Source: Piscirickettsiaceae bacterium (lineage in GTDB: Bacteria; Pseudomonadota; Gammaproteobacteria; Nitrosococcales; Methylophagaceae). Taken from it: a DNA stretch of 20,119 bases. The translations under genes and the position numbers were made by a program. The stretch lies in contig DAOUSV010000009.1 of the NCBI GenBank assembly GCA_030627065.1, positions 1 through 20,119 of the forward strand. Direction: 5' to 3'. Shown here in pieces: positions 9,281 through 16,660 of the stretch. Below the pieces are notes generated by a model. That model ran no database searches, had not been told where the DNA came from, and saw nothing but the letters and a program-made list of their open reading frames with translations. Numbering within the stretch: position 1 is the stretch's first letter; each line of letters opens with the position of its first letter.

Positions 9281-9681
9281 AGTGAGCACCCCGAATTCTG
9301 GCAGTGAACAACGCCTTCTCGACCACCACTCAAGGCTTTTTTCTCTAAGTCATCCAGCTTTAGGTTGGGATAGTTCAATACTCGGATTAGCATGGGTAAG
9401 TTGAGGCCTGAAACAATGCGGATATCATTCCGATCTGAGACTGTACAAGCAATATTGCTGGGTGTTGAGCCAAACATATCGGTCAAAATAAGAATACCAT
9501 GACCTTGATCCAACCCTTCTAACTCGGCATTAAGTTGCTGTTGAATTTGGATGGGCTTATCGTTAATTTCGATAGAAAGCACCTTAGTGGGCAAGGGACA
9601 ACAAGACAGCATTTGTCGTGCTGTATTAATGAGCTCTGTGCCAATCTGATTGTGAGATACAATTAAAATGCCTACAGTCAT
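9277..9681 (-). CDS. PTS EIIA, mannose family (regulatory)
   Basis: This 134-residue protein is a stand-alone EIIA of the mannose/fructose/sorbose family (EIIA-Man fold). The phosphorylatable histidine is His10 in ILIVSHNQIG. The LTDMFGSTPSN stretch around residue 68 is the other family hallmark. It lacks the IIB, IIC and IID partners that would make a transporter, so a regulatory role with HPr is the best inference. An AAAGG ribosome site precedes the start. The gene lies 16 bases after hprK and overlaps HPr by four bases. In many proteobacteria rapZ would sit just upstream, but it does not here. Confidence 0.93.
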   Translation of the reverse strand: MTVGILIVSHNQIGTELINTARQMLSCCPLPTKVLSIEINDKPIQIQQQLNAELEGLDQGHGILILTDMFGSTPSNIACTVSDRNDIRIVSGLNLPMLIRVLNYPNLKLDDLEKKALSGGREGVVHCQNSGCSL

Positions 9682-9697
9682 AAGTTGGTTACCTTTT

Positions 9698-10222
9698 TCA
9701 TTGTGTTGCCATCAGTGATTGTTGTCGTTGTTGGAGTGTTATTTCTGCTTGGTTATTTTGTTTTTTCATTGTTAACCAAACCGTAATACGGTGAATCAGG
9801 GATGTGGGCGTATTAATGTCTAGGGAAAGCATTGGAAGTGCATGACCACAGACTGAGTAAAAAGCTAAGTCTGGTTTTATAGAGCTAGGAAACTGACTAT
9901 TTTTCTGCAATTGGATAACGTAGTGTAACTTGGCTTGTGATAACCAGCTTTGAGGCTTAAAGACATCTTTTATTGATATTAGTCCAAGTTCACGGCTATG
10001 TAATAGCCCTGATAAAAGTGGCGGGCATTGTCCAATAATATGATTATGGCTATTGGTTGAAAAGTCGATAATATCATCAGCAATAAGCTGGTGGCCATGA
10101 TGGAGTAACTCTAAGGCTAAACTACTTTTACCAATACCTGCTTCACCAATAATTAAAATACCAATACCTGTCAGTGACATAAATACACCGTGGTGGTTTT
10201 CTGTTTGGCGAGGTGAGTTCAC
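9698..10222 (-). CDS. hprK: HPr kinase/phosphorylase, short form
   Basis: HprK phosphorylates HPr on Ser46 and can also remove that phosphate. Here the protein is only about 174 residues against the usual 310 or so. It lacks the N-terminal domain and keeps only the catalytic part, like the short alphaproteobacterial forms. Visible features are a HHGVF segment at the catalytic-domain start, a P-loop GEAGIGKSS (about 26-34), and ADD after it. LLHSRELGLISI stands where the C-terminal signature (RGxG) is expected, so the RG pair is changed to RE. Start choice is uncertain: GTG at 10222 lies four bases after ptsN, while TTG at 10240 would overlap ptsN by 14 bases. Neither has a clear ribosome site. 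Confidence 0.85.
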   Translation of the reverse strand: MNSPRQTENHHGVFMSLTGIGILIIGEAGIGKSSLALELLHHGHQLIADDIIDFSTNSHNHIIGQCPPLLSGLLHSRELGLISIKDVFKPQSWLSQAKLHYVIQLQKNSQFPSSIKPDLAFYSVCGHALPMLSLDINTPTSLIHRITVWLTMKKQNNQAEITLQQRQQSLMATQ

Positions 10223-10226
10223 AGAC

Positions 10227-10691
10227 TTAATCGTCGTCAATAGCCAGTAATAAATCGAACATTTTGTTTGAGTTATTGATATTACGGATAGACTGACAAA
10301 TTTGAGAATCTCTAAATGAGCCTACTAAACTTGCTAAATGTTCCAGATGGTCACCGCCATCATCGGCTGGAACCAAGAGGCCATAGATAATATCAACGGG
10401 TTGATTATCAGCTGATTCATAATTAACAGGGGTTGTTAATGTCATCATGGCGGCGATGGTGTGTGTTAACCCGGGGATCCGGGCGTGCGGAATAGCTACG
10501 CCCTTACCTAAACCGGTACTGCCCAACCGTTCTCGATCTAACAATGCTTGAAATATTTTATCTGCTGAAATGACCTTGGTATTTTTAGCCAGAAGTTGAC
10601 TTAGATTCTCAAGGGTCCGTTTCTTACTCGAGGCGTTACTCTCTTGGCAGTGAATATTTTGAGCATTAACAAGTAGTGAGGCAATAATCAT
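10227..10691 (-). CDS. ptsN: PTS EIIA-Ntr (nitrogen-regulatory IIA)
   Basis: PtsN is the EIIA of the nitrogen-related phosphotransferase system, a signalling protein rather than a transporter part. In relatives it influences potassium handling and other targets according to its phosphorylation state. The 154 residues match the family. The phospho-accepting histidine is at about residue 69 in GKGVAIPHARIPG. It lies in the classic rpoN-hpf-ptsN order, 14 bases after hpf, with hprK immediately behind. The only HPr and enzyme I in the window are the ptsH and ptsI genes, so they may feed PtsN. No dedicated NPr or PtsP is seen here. Confidence 0.95.
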   Translation of the reverse strand: MIIASLLVNAQNIHCQESNASSKKRTLENLSQLLAKNTKVISADKIFQALLDRERLGSTGLGKGVAIPHARIPGLTHTIAAMMTLTTPVNYESADNQPVDIIYGLLVPADDGGDHLEHLASLVGSFRDSQICQSIRNINNSNKMFDLLLAIDDD

Positions 10692-10705
10692 TAATAAACT
10701 CGTTC

Positions 10706-11032
10706 TTAACTTGCGTTATGTTTCATATCAGCACCGTCAGCTTGATGATGATCTTTGATTTTATCTTTATGTTTGATAATTTGGCGATCCAATTTAGACA
10801 CTAAATGTTCAATCGCTGTGTACATGTTTTCATTTTCATCTTTTGCGAATAAATCCGCACCACTGACATGAATGGTTGCTTCTGCTTTTTGACGCTGCTT
10901 TTCAACAGATAGAACAACATGAACATTAGTCATGTGGTCAAAATGGCGAGTAAGTTTTTCAAACTTATTATTCACATGATCACGAAGGCTATCAGTAATA
11001 TCAATATGTTGTCCGCTTAGATTTAATTGCAT
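10706..11032 (-). CDS. hpf: Ribosome hibernation promoting factor, short form
   Basis: HPF binds the 30S subunit in stationary phase and helps ribosomes form inactive 100S dimers. At 108 residues this is the short, single-domain type with a beta-alpha-beta-beta-beta-alpha layout. The opening (MQLNLSGQHIDITDSLRDHV) and DLFAKDENENMYTAIEHLVSKLDRQI are characteristic. The C-terminal tail is basic and histidine-rich (HKDKIKDHH). It has the strongest ribosome site in this cluster, AAAGGAG seven bases before the ATG, suggesting it is made in larger amounts than its neighbours. It lies 33 bases downstream of rpoN. Confidence 0.95.
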   Translation of the reverse strand: MQLNLSGQHIDITDSLRDHVNNKFEKLTRHFDHMTNVHVVLSVEKQRQKAEATIHVSGADLFAKDENENMYTAIEHLVSKLDRQIIKHKDKIKDHHQADGADMKHNAS

Positions 11033-11065
11033 AGTGTTTCTCCTTTGTGGATAAAATAACTGGTT

Positions 11066-12532
11066 TTATACCAGTCTCTTACGTTCATTCGATGGCAATA
11101 TTGCCAAGGTTTCACGATATTTTGCGATGGTTCTACGTGCTACTTGTATCCCTTGGTCACCTAGAATGTCAGCGATTTTGCTATCACTCAGTGGTTTACG
11201 TGGGTTTTCAGCAGCTACAAGTTTCTTAATAATAGCGCGAATAGCCGTTGCCGAACATTCACCGCCACTGTCTGTACTAACATGACTAGAGAAGAAGTAT
11301 TTGAGCTCAAAAATACCCCGCGGGGTATGGAGATATTTTCGAGTAGTTACTCGTGAGATTGTTGATTCATGCATTTCAACTTCTTCAGCAATATCATGTA
11401 AAACTAATGGTCTCATGGCTTCTTCACCATGATCTAAAAATCCTTTTTGCCGTTCAACAATTGCAGTGGCAACTTTGATTAATGTTTCATTTCGACTTTG
11501 TAGGCTTTTTAAGAACCAGCGTGCTTCTTGTAAGTTATTCTTCAAATAGACATTGTCAGCACTATTATCTGCACGCTTGATTAGTGACGAATAGTGTTCG
11601 GCAACGTGTATTTTAGGAGCATTATCAGGGTTAAGTGATATATGCCATTGTTCTTGTATTTTCCTAACATAGACATCAGGCACAATATATTCGGTTTTTT
11701 CTACTTGTATTTGACTGCCTGGACGAGGGTTTAACAATTGGATGAGTTTGACTAGCTCGGTAAGCTGGTCTTCATCAATTTTTAATGCCCGTTTGATTTG
11801 GATATAGTCTCGTTTTGCAAGAGTATCAAGATGTCGATCAATCAACGTTGTGAGTAATTCAAGATCATTGTCATGGAGACCAAAATCAAACTGTTTAAGC
11901 TGGATAAGTAAACATTCACGTAAGTCGCGAGCTGCAACACCGACAGGATCAAAGTGCTGTATCCGATGGAGCACGGCCTCGATTTCATCTAACTCTGCCT
12001 CAGATTCGTCGCCAAGACTTAGTAAGATATCGTCCAATGAACTCTTTAGATAGCCATCACCTTCGATGGAGTCAATAATAATGATAGCAATAGCTTGCTC
12101 TAAGTCAGAAAAAGGGGTGAGTCGCATTTGCCACAATAGATGTTCTTGGAGCGTTTTATCACTTTCATCTTCATTATCATAATTGATGTCAACGGGAGCA
12201 CTAGCTTGTGATTGTAAGCTGACAGGTGGGGCGTCAAAAGTATCTTCCCATTGACTATCAGTGGGTAATTCATCTGGAATATCAGCGTGTTCTAACTGCC
12301 CAACTTCTTGGCTGGCCACTTCAGGAGCTTCTTCATTTGAAGATTCTTGGTTTTGCTCATTATTATTAAATTCAAACTCTTCTTCTACTTCAAGTAGAGG
12401 GTTTGTTTCTAATGCTTCTTGAATTTCAGCTTGTAGTTCTAGCGATGACAATTGCAATAAGCGGATTGCTTGCTGCAATTGAGGAGTCATCGAGAGGCTT
12501 TGACCTACTCGTAGCTGTAATGAGGGTTTCAC
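11066..12532 (-). CDS. rpoN: RNA polymerase sigma-54 factor
   Basis: Sigma-54 directs RNA polymerase to -24/-12 promoters that need an AAA+ activator to open. The 488 residues match the family. Region I is the glutamine/leucine-rich N-terminus (SMTPQLQQAIRLLQLS) that contacts activators. Region II is a long acidic linker (about 50-130). Region III contains the core-binding and helix-turn-helix parts and ends in the RpoN box ARRTIAKYRE (about 465-474). The start is GTG, and it aligns with the known N-terminus of relatives (MKPSLQLR). No good ribosome site precedes it. Upstream is tupC rather than the common lptB, and a sigma-54-like promoter lies in the 93-base gap. Confidence 0.97.
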   Translation of the reverse strand: MKPSLQLRVGQSLSMTPQLQQAIRLLQLSSLELQAEIQEALETNPLLEVEEEFEFNNNEQNQESSNEEAPEVASQEVGQLEHADIPDELPTDSQWEDTFDAPPVSLQSQASAPVDINYDNEDESDKTLQEHLLWQMRLTPFSDLEQAIAIIIIDSIEGDGYLKSSLDDILLSLGDESEAELDEIEAVLHRIQHFDPVGVAARDLRECLLIQLKQFDFGLHDNDLELLTTLIDRHLDTLAKRDYIQIKRALKIDEDQLTELVKLIQLLNPRPGSQIQVEKTEYIVPDVYVRKIQEQWHISLNPDNAPKIHVAEHYSSLIKRADNSADNVYLKNNLQEARWFLKSLQSRNETLIKVATAIVERQKGFLDHGEEAMRPLVLHDIAEEVEMHESTISRVTTRKYLHTPRGIFELKYFFSSHVSTDSGGECSATAIRAIIKKLVAAENPRKPLSDSKIADILGDQGIQVARRTIAKYRETLAILPSNERKRLV

Positions 12533-12575
12533 TGATGTTGTCGATTAAACTTATTGTCCATAGGGTCATCTTACC

Positions 12576-12590
12576 GCAAATATTATGCCA
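12576..12590 (-). promoter_or_regulatory. Candidate sigma-54 (-24/-12) promoter of rpoN
   Basis: On the minus strand the sequence TGGCATAATATTTGC fits the TGGCA(Y)(R)N4TTGC consensus with the required ten bases between GG and GC. The final W position is a G. The GC element is about 44 bases before the rpoN GTG, giving a leader of about 30 bases. A CATAAT hexamer inside it could instead be a sigma-70 -10 box. No activator-binding repeat was recognised. Confidence 0.45.
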
Positions 12591-12625
12591 TTGACTATAG
12601 CTAAATTAGAAAAAATGAATTTAGG

Positions 12626-13618
12626 TTAAAATACGTTGACCGCCGTAGACTTAAAGCTAAGCCACAGCTCATTTCCAATCTTTAAATTAAGATCAGATAA
12701 TGCATTAGGACTAATAATAACCTGAAATAATTCACCGCAATCAATGCTAAGTCGAATTGCATTTCCTTCTTCTGCGATAAGGGTTAACCTGCCTAGAAAT
12801 TTATTACGCATACTCGACTGCAATTCTTCGCTTGAAATAATAATTTCAGTCGGATTTATTGCGATATGACTAGCGTGTTCTAATTGACTATTAGTGTGAA
12901 TTTTAAGCTTACCCGAATCAAAGAGTTCATTGCTTATCTGGCCATGAAAAATATTCACCAGTGGATTCGATGTGAGCTTGCCATCTACTAAATTGATGCT
13001 GGACTCTGCTAAGGCTAAACCTTGTAAGCGGTTGTGCGTAGAGAAAATAATGGTTTTATTATTTTGCTGACTAAGCTGTTGCAATATCACTTCGAGTTGT
13101 TGGACATGTGTTGGGTCTAAATGTGAAAAAGGTTCATCTAATAATAAAATGTCGGGTTCATAGCTGATGGCGCGAGCTATTGCTACTCGTTTAAGTTCGC
13201 CGCCTGAAAGGGTATTTACTTGTTGACTGATAAGATGACTTGAATTGACGTGTCCTAATGCTTGTTTGATGAGTGATGCGTGTCTTTTTTTATCTATACC
13301 TTGTAGCTTTAAAGCAAGCTGAATATTGTCAAGCACAGAGCCGGTTAATAAATAAGGATGTTGAGCGACATAGGCAATAGAATGACGTTGCACCGGAGTT
13401 AAGTCTTTATTTATTTCTTGTCCGGCAAGTTTAATTCGGCCTTCACTAGGGTTATTAACGAATGCTAATAGGTTCAGTAATGTCGATTTACCGGCACCAT
13501 TATCACCAAGCAGTGATATGCATTGATTCTTAGGCAGTTCAAGTTTAGGAATATCAAGAATACAGCGTTGCTCACGGAACACTTTGATATTACTAAGTTG
13601 GTAGGCTGAAGATGTCAT
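12626..13618 (-). CDS. tupC: ABC transporter ATPase, tungstate/molybdate type
   Basis: This is the ATP-hydrolysing subunit of an ABC importer acting at the inner membrane. It has 330 residues from the ATG at 13618, which overlaps the permease stop in an ATGA. A start at 13639 is possible but leaves a longer overlap and no ribosome site. Walker A is GDNGAGKST (38-46), followed by the signature LSGGELKRVAIARA, Walker B DILLLDEP and a switch histidine in FSTHN. The extra C-terminal 110 residues, ending FKSTAVNVF, look like the TOBE/molbindin-type ligand-sensing domain of oxyanion importers. Tungstate is the best guess because the partner permease resembles TupB. Molybdate or another oxyanion remains possible. 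Confidence 0.82.
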   Translation of the reverse strand: MTSSAYQLSNIKVFREQRCILDIPKLELPKNQCISLLGDNGAGKSTLLNLLAFVNNPSEGRIKLAGQEINKDLTPVQRHSIAYVAQHPYLLTGSVLDNIQLALKLQGIDKKRHASLIKQALGHVNSSHLISQQVNTLSGGELKRVAIARAISYEPDILLLDEPFSHLDPTHVQQLEVILQQLSQQNNKTIIFSTHNRLQGLALAESSINLVDGKLTSNPLVNIFHGQISNELFDSGKLKIHTNSQLEHASHIAINPTEIIISSEELQSSMRNKFLGRLTLIAEEGNAIRLSIDCGELFQVIISPNALSDLNLKIGNELWLSFKSTAVNVF

Positions 13619-14307
13619 GTTTTTACTCGCTGAAACCATGACAAAACAAAGTTAACGGTAAATGCAATAAGCAATAAAATCAGACCTAACGCCAAGCCTG
13701 TTTCAAACTCACCCTTACTTGTTTCTAGTGCAATCGCGGTGGTCATTGTGCGGGTAAAGCCTTCAATATTACCGCCTAACATCATGGCTGCTCCAACTTC
13801 ACCTATTGCACGACCAAAGCCGGTGATAATAGCGGCAAATAAAGCAAAGCGAGTTTGCTTGGCAACGTGAAATGCCAATGTTGTTGAGCGAGCGCCTAGT
13901 GATTTTAATGTGGGAACAAGACGCGTGTCGGCAGATGCCACTGCCACAACGGTTAAGTTCATAATAATAGGGAATATTAAAATAGCTTCAGCAATGATAA
14001 CTGCCGTGGGCGTGTAAAGTAGACCTAAACTACCTAAAGGCCCTAATCTGCTAAACAAACCATATAATAATAAGCCAATAACAACGGTGGGCATGGCCAT
14101 TAATGTGTTGAGTAGATGTTGGACAAACTGTTTACCAGTAAATTGATGTAATGCCATTGCAATGCCGGCTGGTACAGCTAAGCTGGCGGCAATCAATGCC
14201 GCAATAATTGATATGCTGACCGAGGTTGATACTATTTGATAAATATCCTTATCAAATGAAATGATAAGTTGAAATGCTGCTGCTAATGAATCAGCAAAAT
14301 AGTTCAT
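13615..14307 (-). CDS. tupB: ABC transporter permease, TupB-like
   Basis: This is a 230-residue inner-membrane permease with about five or six hydrophobic helices and a BPD_transp_1-type core. The cytoplasmic EAA-type loop reads GRAIGEVGAAMMLGGNI, and it is followed by ALETSKGEFETGLALGL. Both are hallmarks of the TupB branch of tungstate permeases. The gene starts ten bases after metF and shares an ATGA with the ATPase. The periplasmic binding protein (TupA) that would complete the importer is not in this window on either side. The close spacing suggests read-through from the metK-ahcY-metF transcript, but no functional link is obvious. Confidence 0.82.
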   Translation of the reverse strand: MNYFADSLAAAFQLIISFDKDIYQIVSTSVSISIIAALIAASLAVPAGIAMALHQFTGKQFVQHLLNTLMAMPTVVIGLLLYGLFSRLGPLGSLGLLYTPTAVIIAEAILIFPIIMNLTVVAVASADTRLVPTLKSLGARSTTLAFHVAKQTRFALFAAIITGFGRAIGEVGAAMMLGGNIEGFTRTMTTAIALETSKGEFETGLALGLILLLIAFTVNFVLSWFQRVKT

Positions 14308-14317
14308 ATCTAGCGAG

Positions 14318-15169
14318 TTAGTCGATAAGACCTAAACGCTGACAAATCGTCAGTGTTGGATCAACTCGATTCATGCTGTAGAAATGTAATCCTGGTGCAT
14401 CAGCATCAATGAGCTTTTGAGTTAAATTAGTTAGAAAATCTAAGGTGAATGCTTGCAGTGACGCCGTATCATCGTGGAACTCTTCTAAACGCTTACGTAA
14501 CCAACGTGGAATTTCAGCACCACAGCCATCAGAAAAACGAGCAAGCTGAGAAAAGTTATTGATTGGCATAATACCCGGAATAATCGGGATATCAATCCCT
14601 GCCTTTTGACAGCGTTCAACAAAGTAAAAATATGAGTCTATATTGTAGAAATATTGGGTTAGAGCACTATTAGCTCCGGCATCAACTTTACGTTTGAAGT
14701 TAATCAGATCAATTTTGGCAGACTGTGCTTGTGGATGCACTTCTGGATAGGCGGCAACTTCAATCGTGAAATGGTCACCAGTTTCTTTACGAATAAAGTC
14801 GATGAGTTCATTGGCATAACGAAAGTCTCCGGGATCTCGCATACCTGAAGGTAAATCACCACGGAGAGCAACAATCCGACGAATATCATTGGCTTTGAAT
14901 GTCGTCAGAATGTCACGAACATTACCTTCTGTTGAGCCAACGCAGGATAAATGCGGGGCAGCATCTATTTTAGTAGTACTACTGGCTTGTTGAATCTCAA
15001 TCACCGCATCAAGTGTGTTTTCTTGCGTTGAGCCTCCAGCACCAAAGGTGACGGAATAAAACTCAGGTTTTAATGGCGCAAGTTTTTGCCGAACATCACG
15101 AATATTGGCAATGCCTTTATCCGTTTTAGGAGGGAAGAATTCGCAGCTAATCGTGAGTTGTTTTGTCAT
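14318..15169 (-). CDS. metF: 5,10-methylenetetrahydrofolate reductase
   Basis: MetF is an FAD enzyme that reduces 5,10-methylenetetrahydrofolate to 5-methyltetrahydrofolate, the methyl donor for methionine synthase. From the ATG at 15169 it is 283 residues, close to the usual 280-300. A TTG nine bases upstream is possible but less likely. The N-terminal CEFFPPK motif, TFGAGGST, the HLSCVGS segment and ALRGDLP are typical of the barrel fold. No strong ribosome site is visible. Its place behind metK and ahcY completes three steps of the activated methyl cycle in one strand unit. An inverted repeat of 17-base arms lies between ahcY and metF. Confidence 0.96.
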   Translation of the reverse strand: MTKQLTISCEFFPPKTDKGIANIRDVRQKLAPLKPEFYSVTFGAGGSTQENTLDAVIEIQQASSTTKIDAAPHLSCVGSTEGNVRDILTTFKANDIRRIVALRGDLPSGMRDPGDFRYANELIDFIRKETGDHFTIEVAAYPEVHPQAQSAKIDLINFKRKVDAGANSALTQYFYNIDSYFYFVERCQKAGIDIPIIPGIMPINNFSQLARFSDGCGAEIPRWLRKRLEEFHDDTASLQAFTLDFLTNLTQKLIDADAPGLHFYSMNRVDPTLTICQRLGLID

Positions 15170-15224
15170 AATATTCAACGTGGGTATTTTAAAGAATCAA
15201 CTATATATCATTCTCTCTGTGTAC

Positions 15225-15271
15225 TCAGTGACTCTGTGGTGAAAGCTAGAAATACACCACAAAGTCATTGA
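15225..15271 (-). repeat. Imperfect inverted repeat in ahcY-metF gap
   Basis: Two 17-base arms, 15225-15241 and 15255-15271, match at 15 of 17 positions when one is reverse-complemented. Both contain GTGGTG/CACCAC next to a 13-base loop. In RNA this makes a long hairpin 17 bases beyond the ahcY stop. There is no U-tract, so it is more likely a REP-like intergenic repeat or an mRNA stabilising or processing hairpin than a simple terminator. CTCTGTGGTG-type intergenic repeats recur in various bacterial genomes, as I recall them. Confidence 0.65.
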
Positions 15272-15288
15272 GGACAGGAGTTCTTATT

Positions 15289-16593
15289 TTAGTAACGGTA
15301 ATGGTCAGGTTTATACGGGCCATTTTTATCTAAGTTTAGATATTCAGCTTGTTCGGTGGTCATTTCAGTCAAGTTAACACCAATTTTAGCAAGGTGAAGA
15401 CGAGCAACTTTTTCATCAAGTGATTTCGGAAGCACATACACTTCATTTTTATAGTTATCACTATTATCCCAAAGCTCAATTTGCGCCATAACTTGGTTAG
15501 TGAATGATGCTGACATTACAAAACTAGGATGACCCGTTGCACAACCCAAGTTTACCAAACGACCTTCAGCTAACAAGATAATACGTTTGCCATCAGGGAA
15601 TACAATATGATCAACTTGTGGTTTGATATTGATCCACTCATAGTCTTTTAATGATGCTACGGCAATTTCCGAGTCAAAATGACCGATATTACAGACGATA
15701 GACTCATCTTTCATTGAGACCATGTGGTCATGGTTGATAACGTCAACATTACCCGTTGTTGTTACGAAGATATCACCATAGCTGGCGGCGTCATCCATAT
15801 TAACAACGCGGTAACCTTCCATTGCCGCTTGTAAGGCACAGATAGGATCAATTTCTGTCACCATTACGGTTGCGCCCATGCCTTTAAATGCTTGAGCACA
15901 GCCTTTACCAACATCACCATAACCTAATACAACACAGATTTTACCGGCGATCATCACATCAGTGGCGCGTTTGATACCATCTAATAATGATTCGCGACAG
16001 CCGTATAAGTTATCGAATTTAGATTTAGTCACTGAATCATTAACATTGATTGCAGGTACTTTTAATGAGCCATCTCTCATCATTTCGTATAAACGATGTA
16101 CACCCGTCGTTGTTTCTTCTGACAAGCCTTTTACATCGGCTAATAATTCAGGATATTCATCATGCATGATTTGGGTTAAATCACCGCCATCATCCAAGAT
16201 TAAGTTTGGACGCCAGTTATCTGGGCCAAAGATTGTTTGTTTAATACACCAGATTGCTTCTTCGTTTGTTTCGCCTTTCCAAGCAAATACAGGAATATCT
16301 TGTACCGCAATCGCTGCCGCCGCTTGATCTTGTGTTGAGAAAATATTACAAGAAGACCAACGCACTTCAGCGCCTAAATCAAGTAATGTTTCGATTAATA
16401 CCGCTGTTTGGATTGTCATATGTAAACAACCGGCGATGCGAGCACCTGCTAATGGGTTTTTGCCTGCATATTCTTTACGAAGCGCCATTAAGCCAGGCAT
16501 TTCTGTTTCAGCAATCTTAATTTCTTTTGCGCCCCATTCAGCAAGACTAATGTCTGCAACTTTGTAATCAGGTGTTAGGTTTTCAATAGTCAT
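15289..16593 (-). CDS. ahcY: S-adenosylhomocysteine hydrolase
   Basis: AhcY splits S-adenosylhomocysteine, the product inhibitor left by methyltransferases, into adenosine and homocysteine. The protein is 434 residues, within the family range. The NAD-binding motif GYGDVGKG is at residues 224-231. Substrate-domain motifs are [15 protein letters not shown] (about 80-94) and [12 protein letters not shown] (about 184-195). The C-terminus (PYKPDHYRY) has the conserved lysine and tyrosine that contact NAD of the neighbouring subunit. A good AAGGG ribosome site precedes the ATG. It sits 67 bases behind metK, downstream of the SAH riboswitch, so its own substrate probably induces it. Confidence 0.98.
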   Translation of the reverse strand: MTIENLTPDYKVADISLAEWGAKEIKIAETEMPGLMALRKEYAGKNPLAGARIAGCLHMTIQTAVLIETLLDLGAEVRWSSCNIFSTQDQAAAAIAVQDIPVFAWKGETNEEAIWCIKQTIFGPDNWRPNLILDDGGDLTQIMHDEYPELLADVKGLSEETTTGVHRLYEMMRDGSLKVPAINVNDSVTKSKFDNLYGCRESLLDGIKRATDVMIAGKICVVLGYGDVGKGCAQAFKGMGATVMVTEIDPICALQAAMEGYRVVNMDDAASYGDIFVTTTGNVDVINHDHMVSMKDESIVCNIGHFDSEIAVASLKDYEWINIKPQVDHIVFPDGKRIILLAEGRLVNLGCATGHPSFVMSASFTNQVMAQIELWDNSDNYKNEVYVLPKSLDEKVARLHLAKIGVNLTEMTTEQAEYLNLDKNGPYKPDHYRY

Positions 16594-16635
16594 TTTATCT
16601 ATCCCTTAAAATATGTTTGTTTTCAAATTTTGTAG

Positions 16636-16653
16636 GTCGGACTTTAGCCCGAC
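16636..16653 (-). repeat. REP-like hairpin in metK-ahcY gap
   Basis: On the minus strand GTCGGGC-TAAA-GTCCGAC forms a 7-bp stem with one G-U pair and a 4-base loop, flanked by TGT and CTACA. The TAGGTCGGGCTTTAGCCCGACA type of palindrome is a familiar REP family in proteobacteria. It lies eight bases after the metK stop and 43 bases before the ahcY start. It lacks a U-tract, so full termination is unlikely. It could tune metK versus ahcY mRNA levels. Confidence 0.6.
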
Positions 16654-16660
16654 AATGTAT

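Noticed and set aside
12601..12624. AT-rich inverted repeat CTAAATT/AATTTAG after tupC considered as a terminator
   Set aside because: The stem is only seven bases and nearly all A-T, with no U-tract after it, so it would be unstable.
15962..16520. Overlapping plus-strand open frames opposite ahcY
   Set aside because: Antisense to a highly conserved enzyme, with no family resemblance or independent ribosome site noticed.
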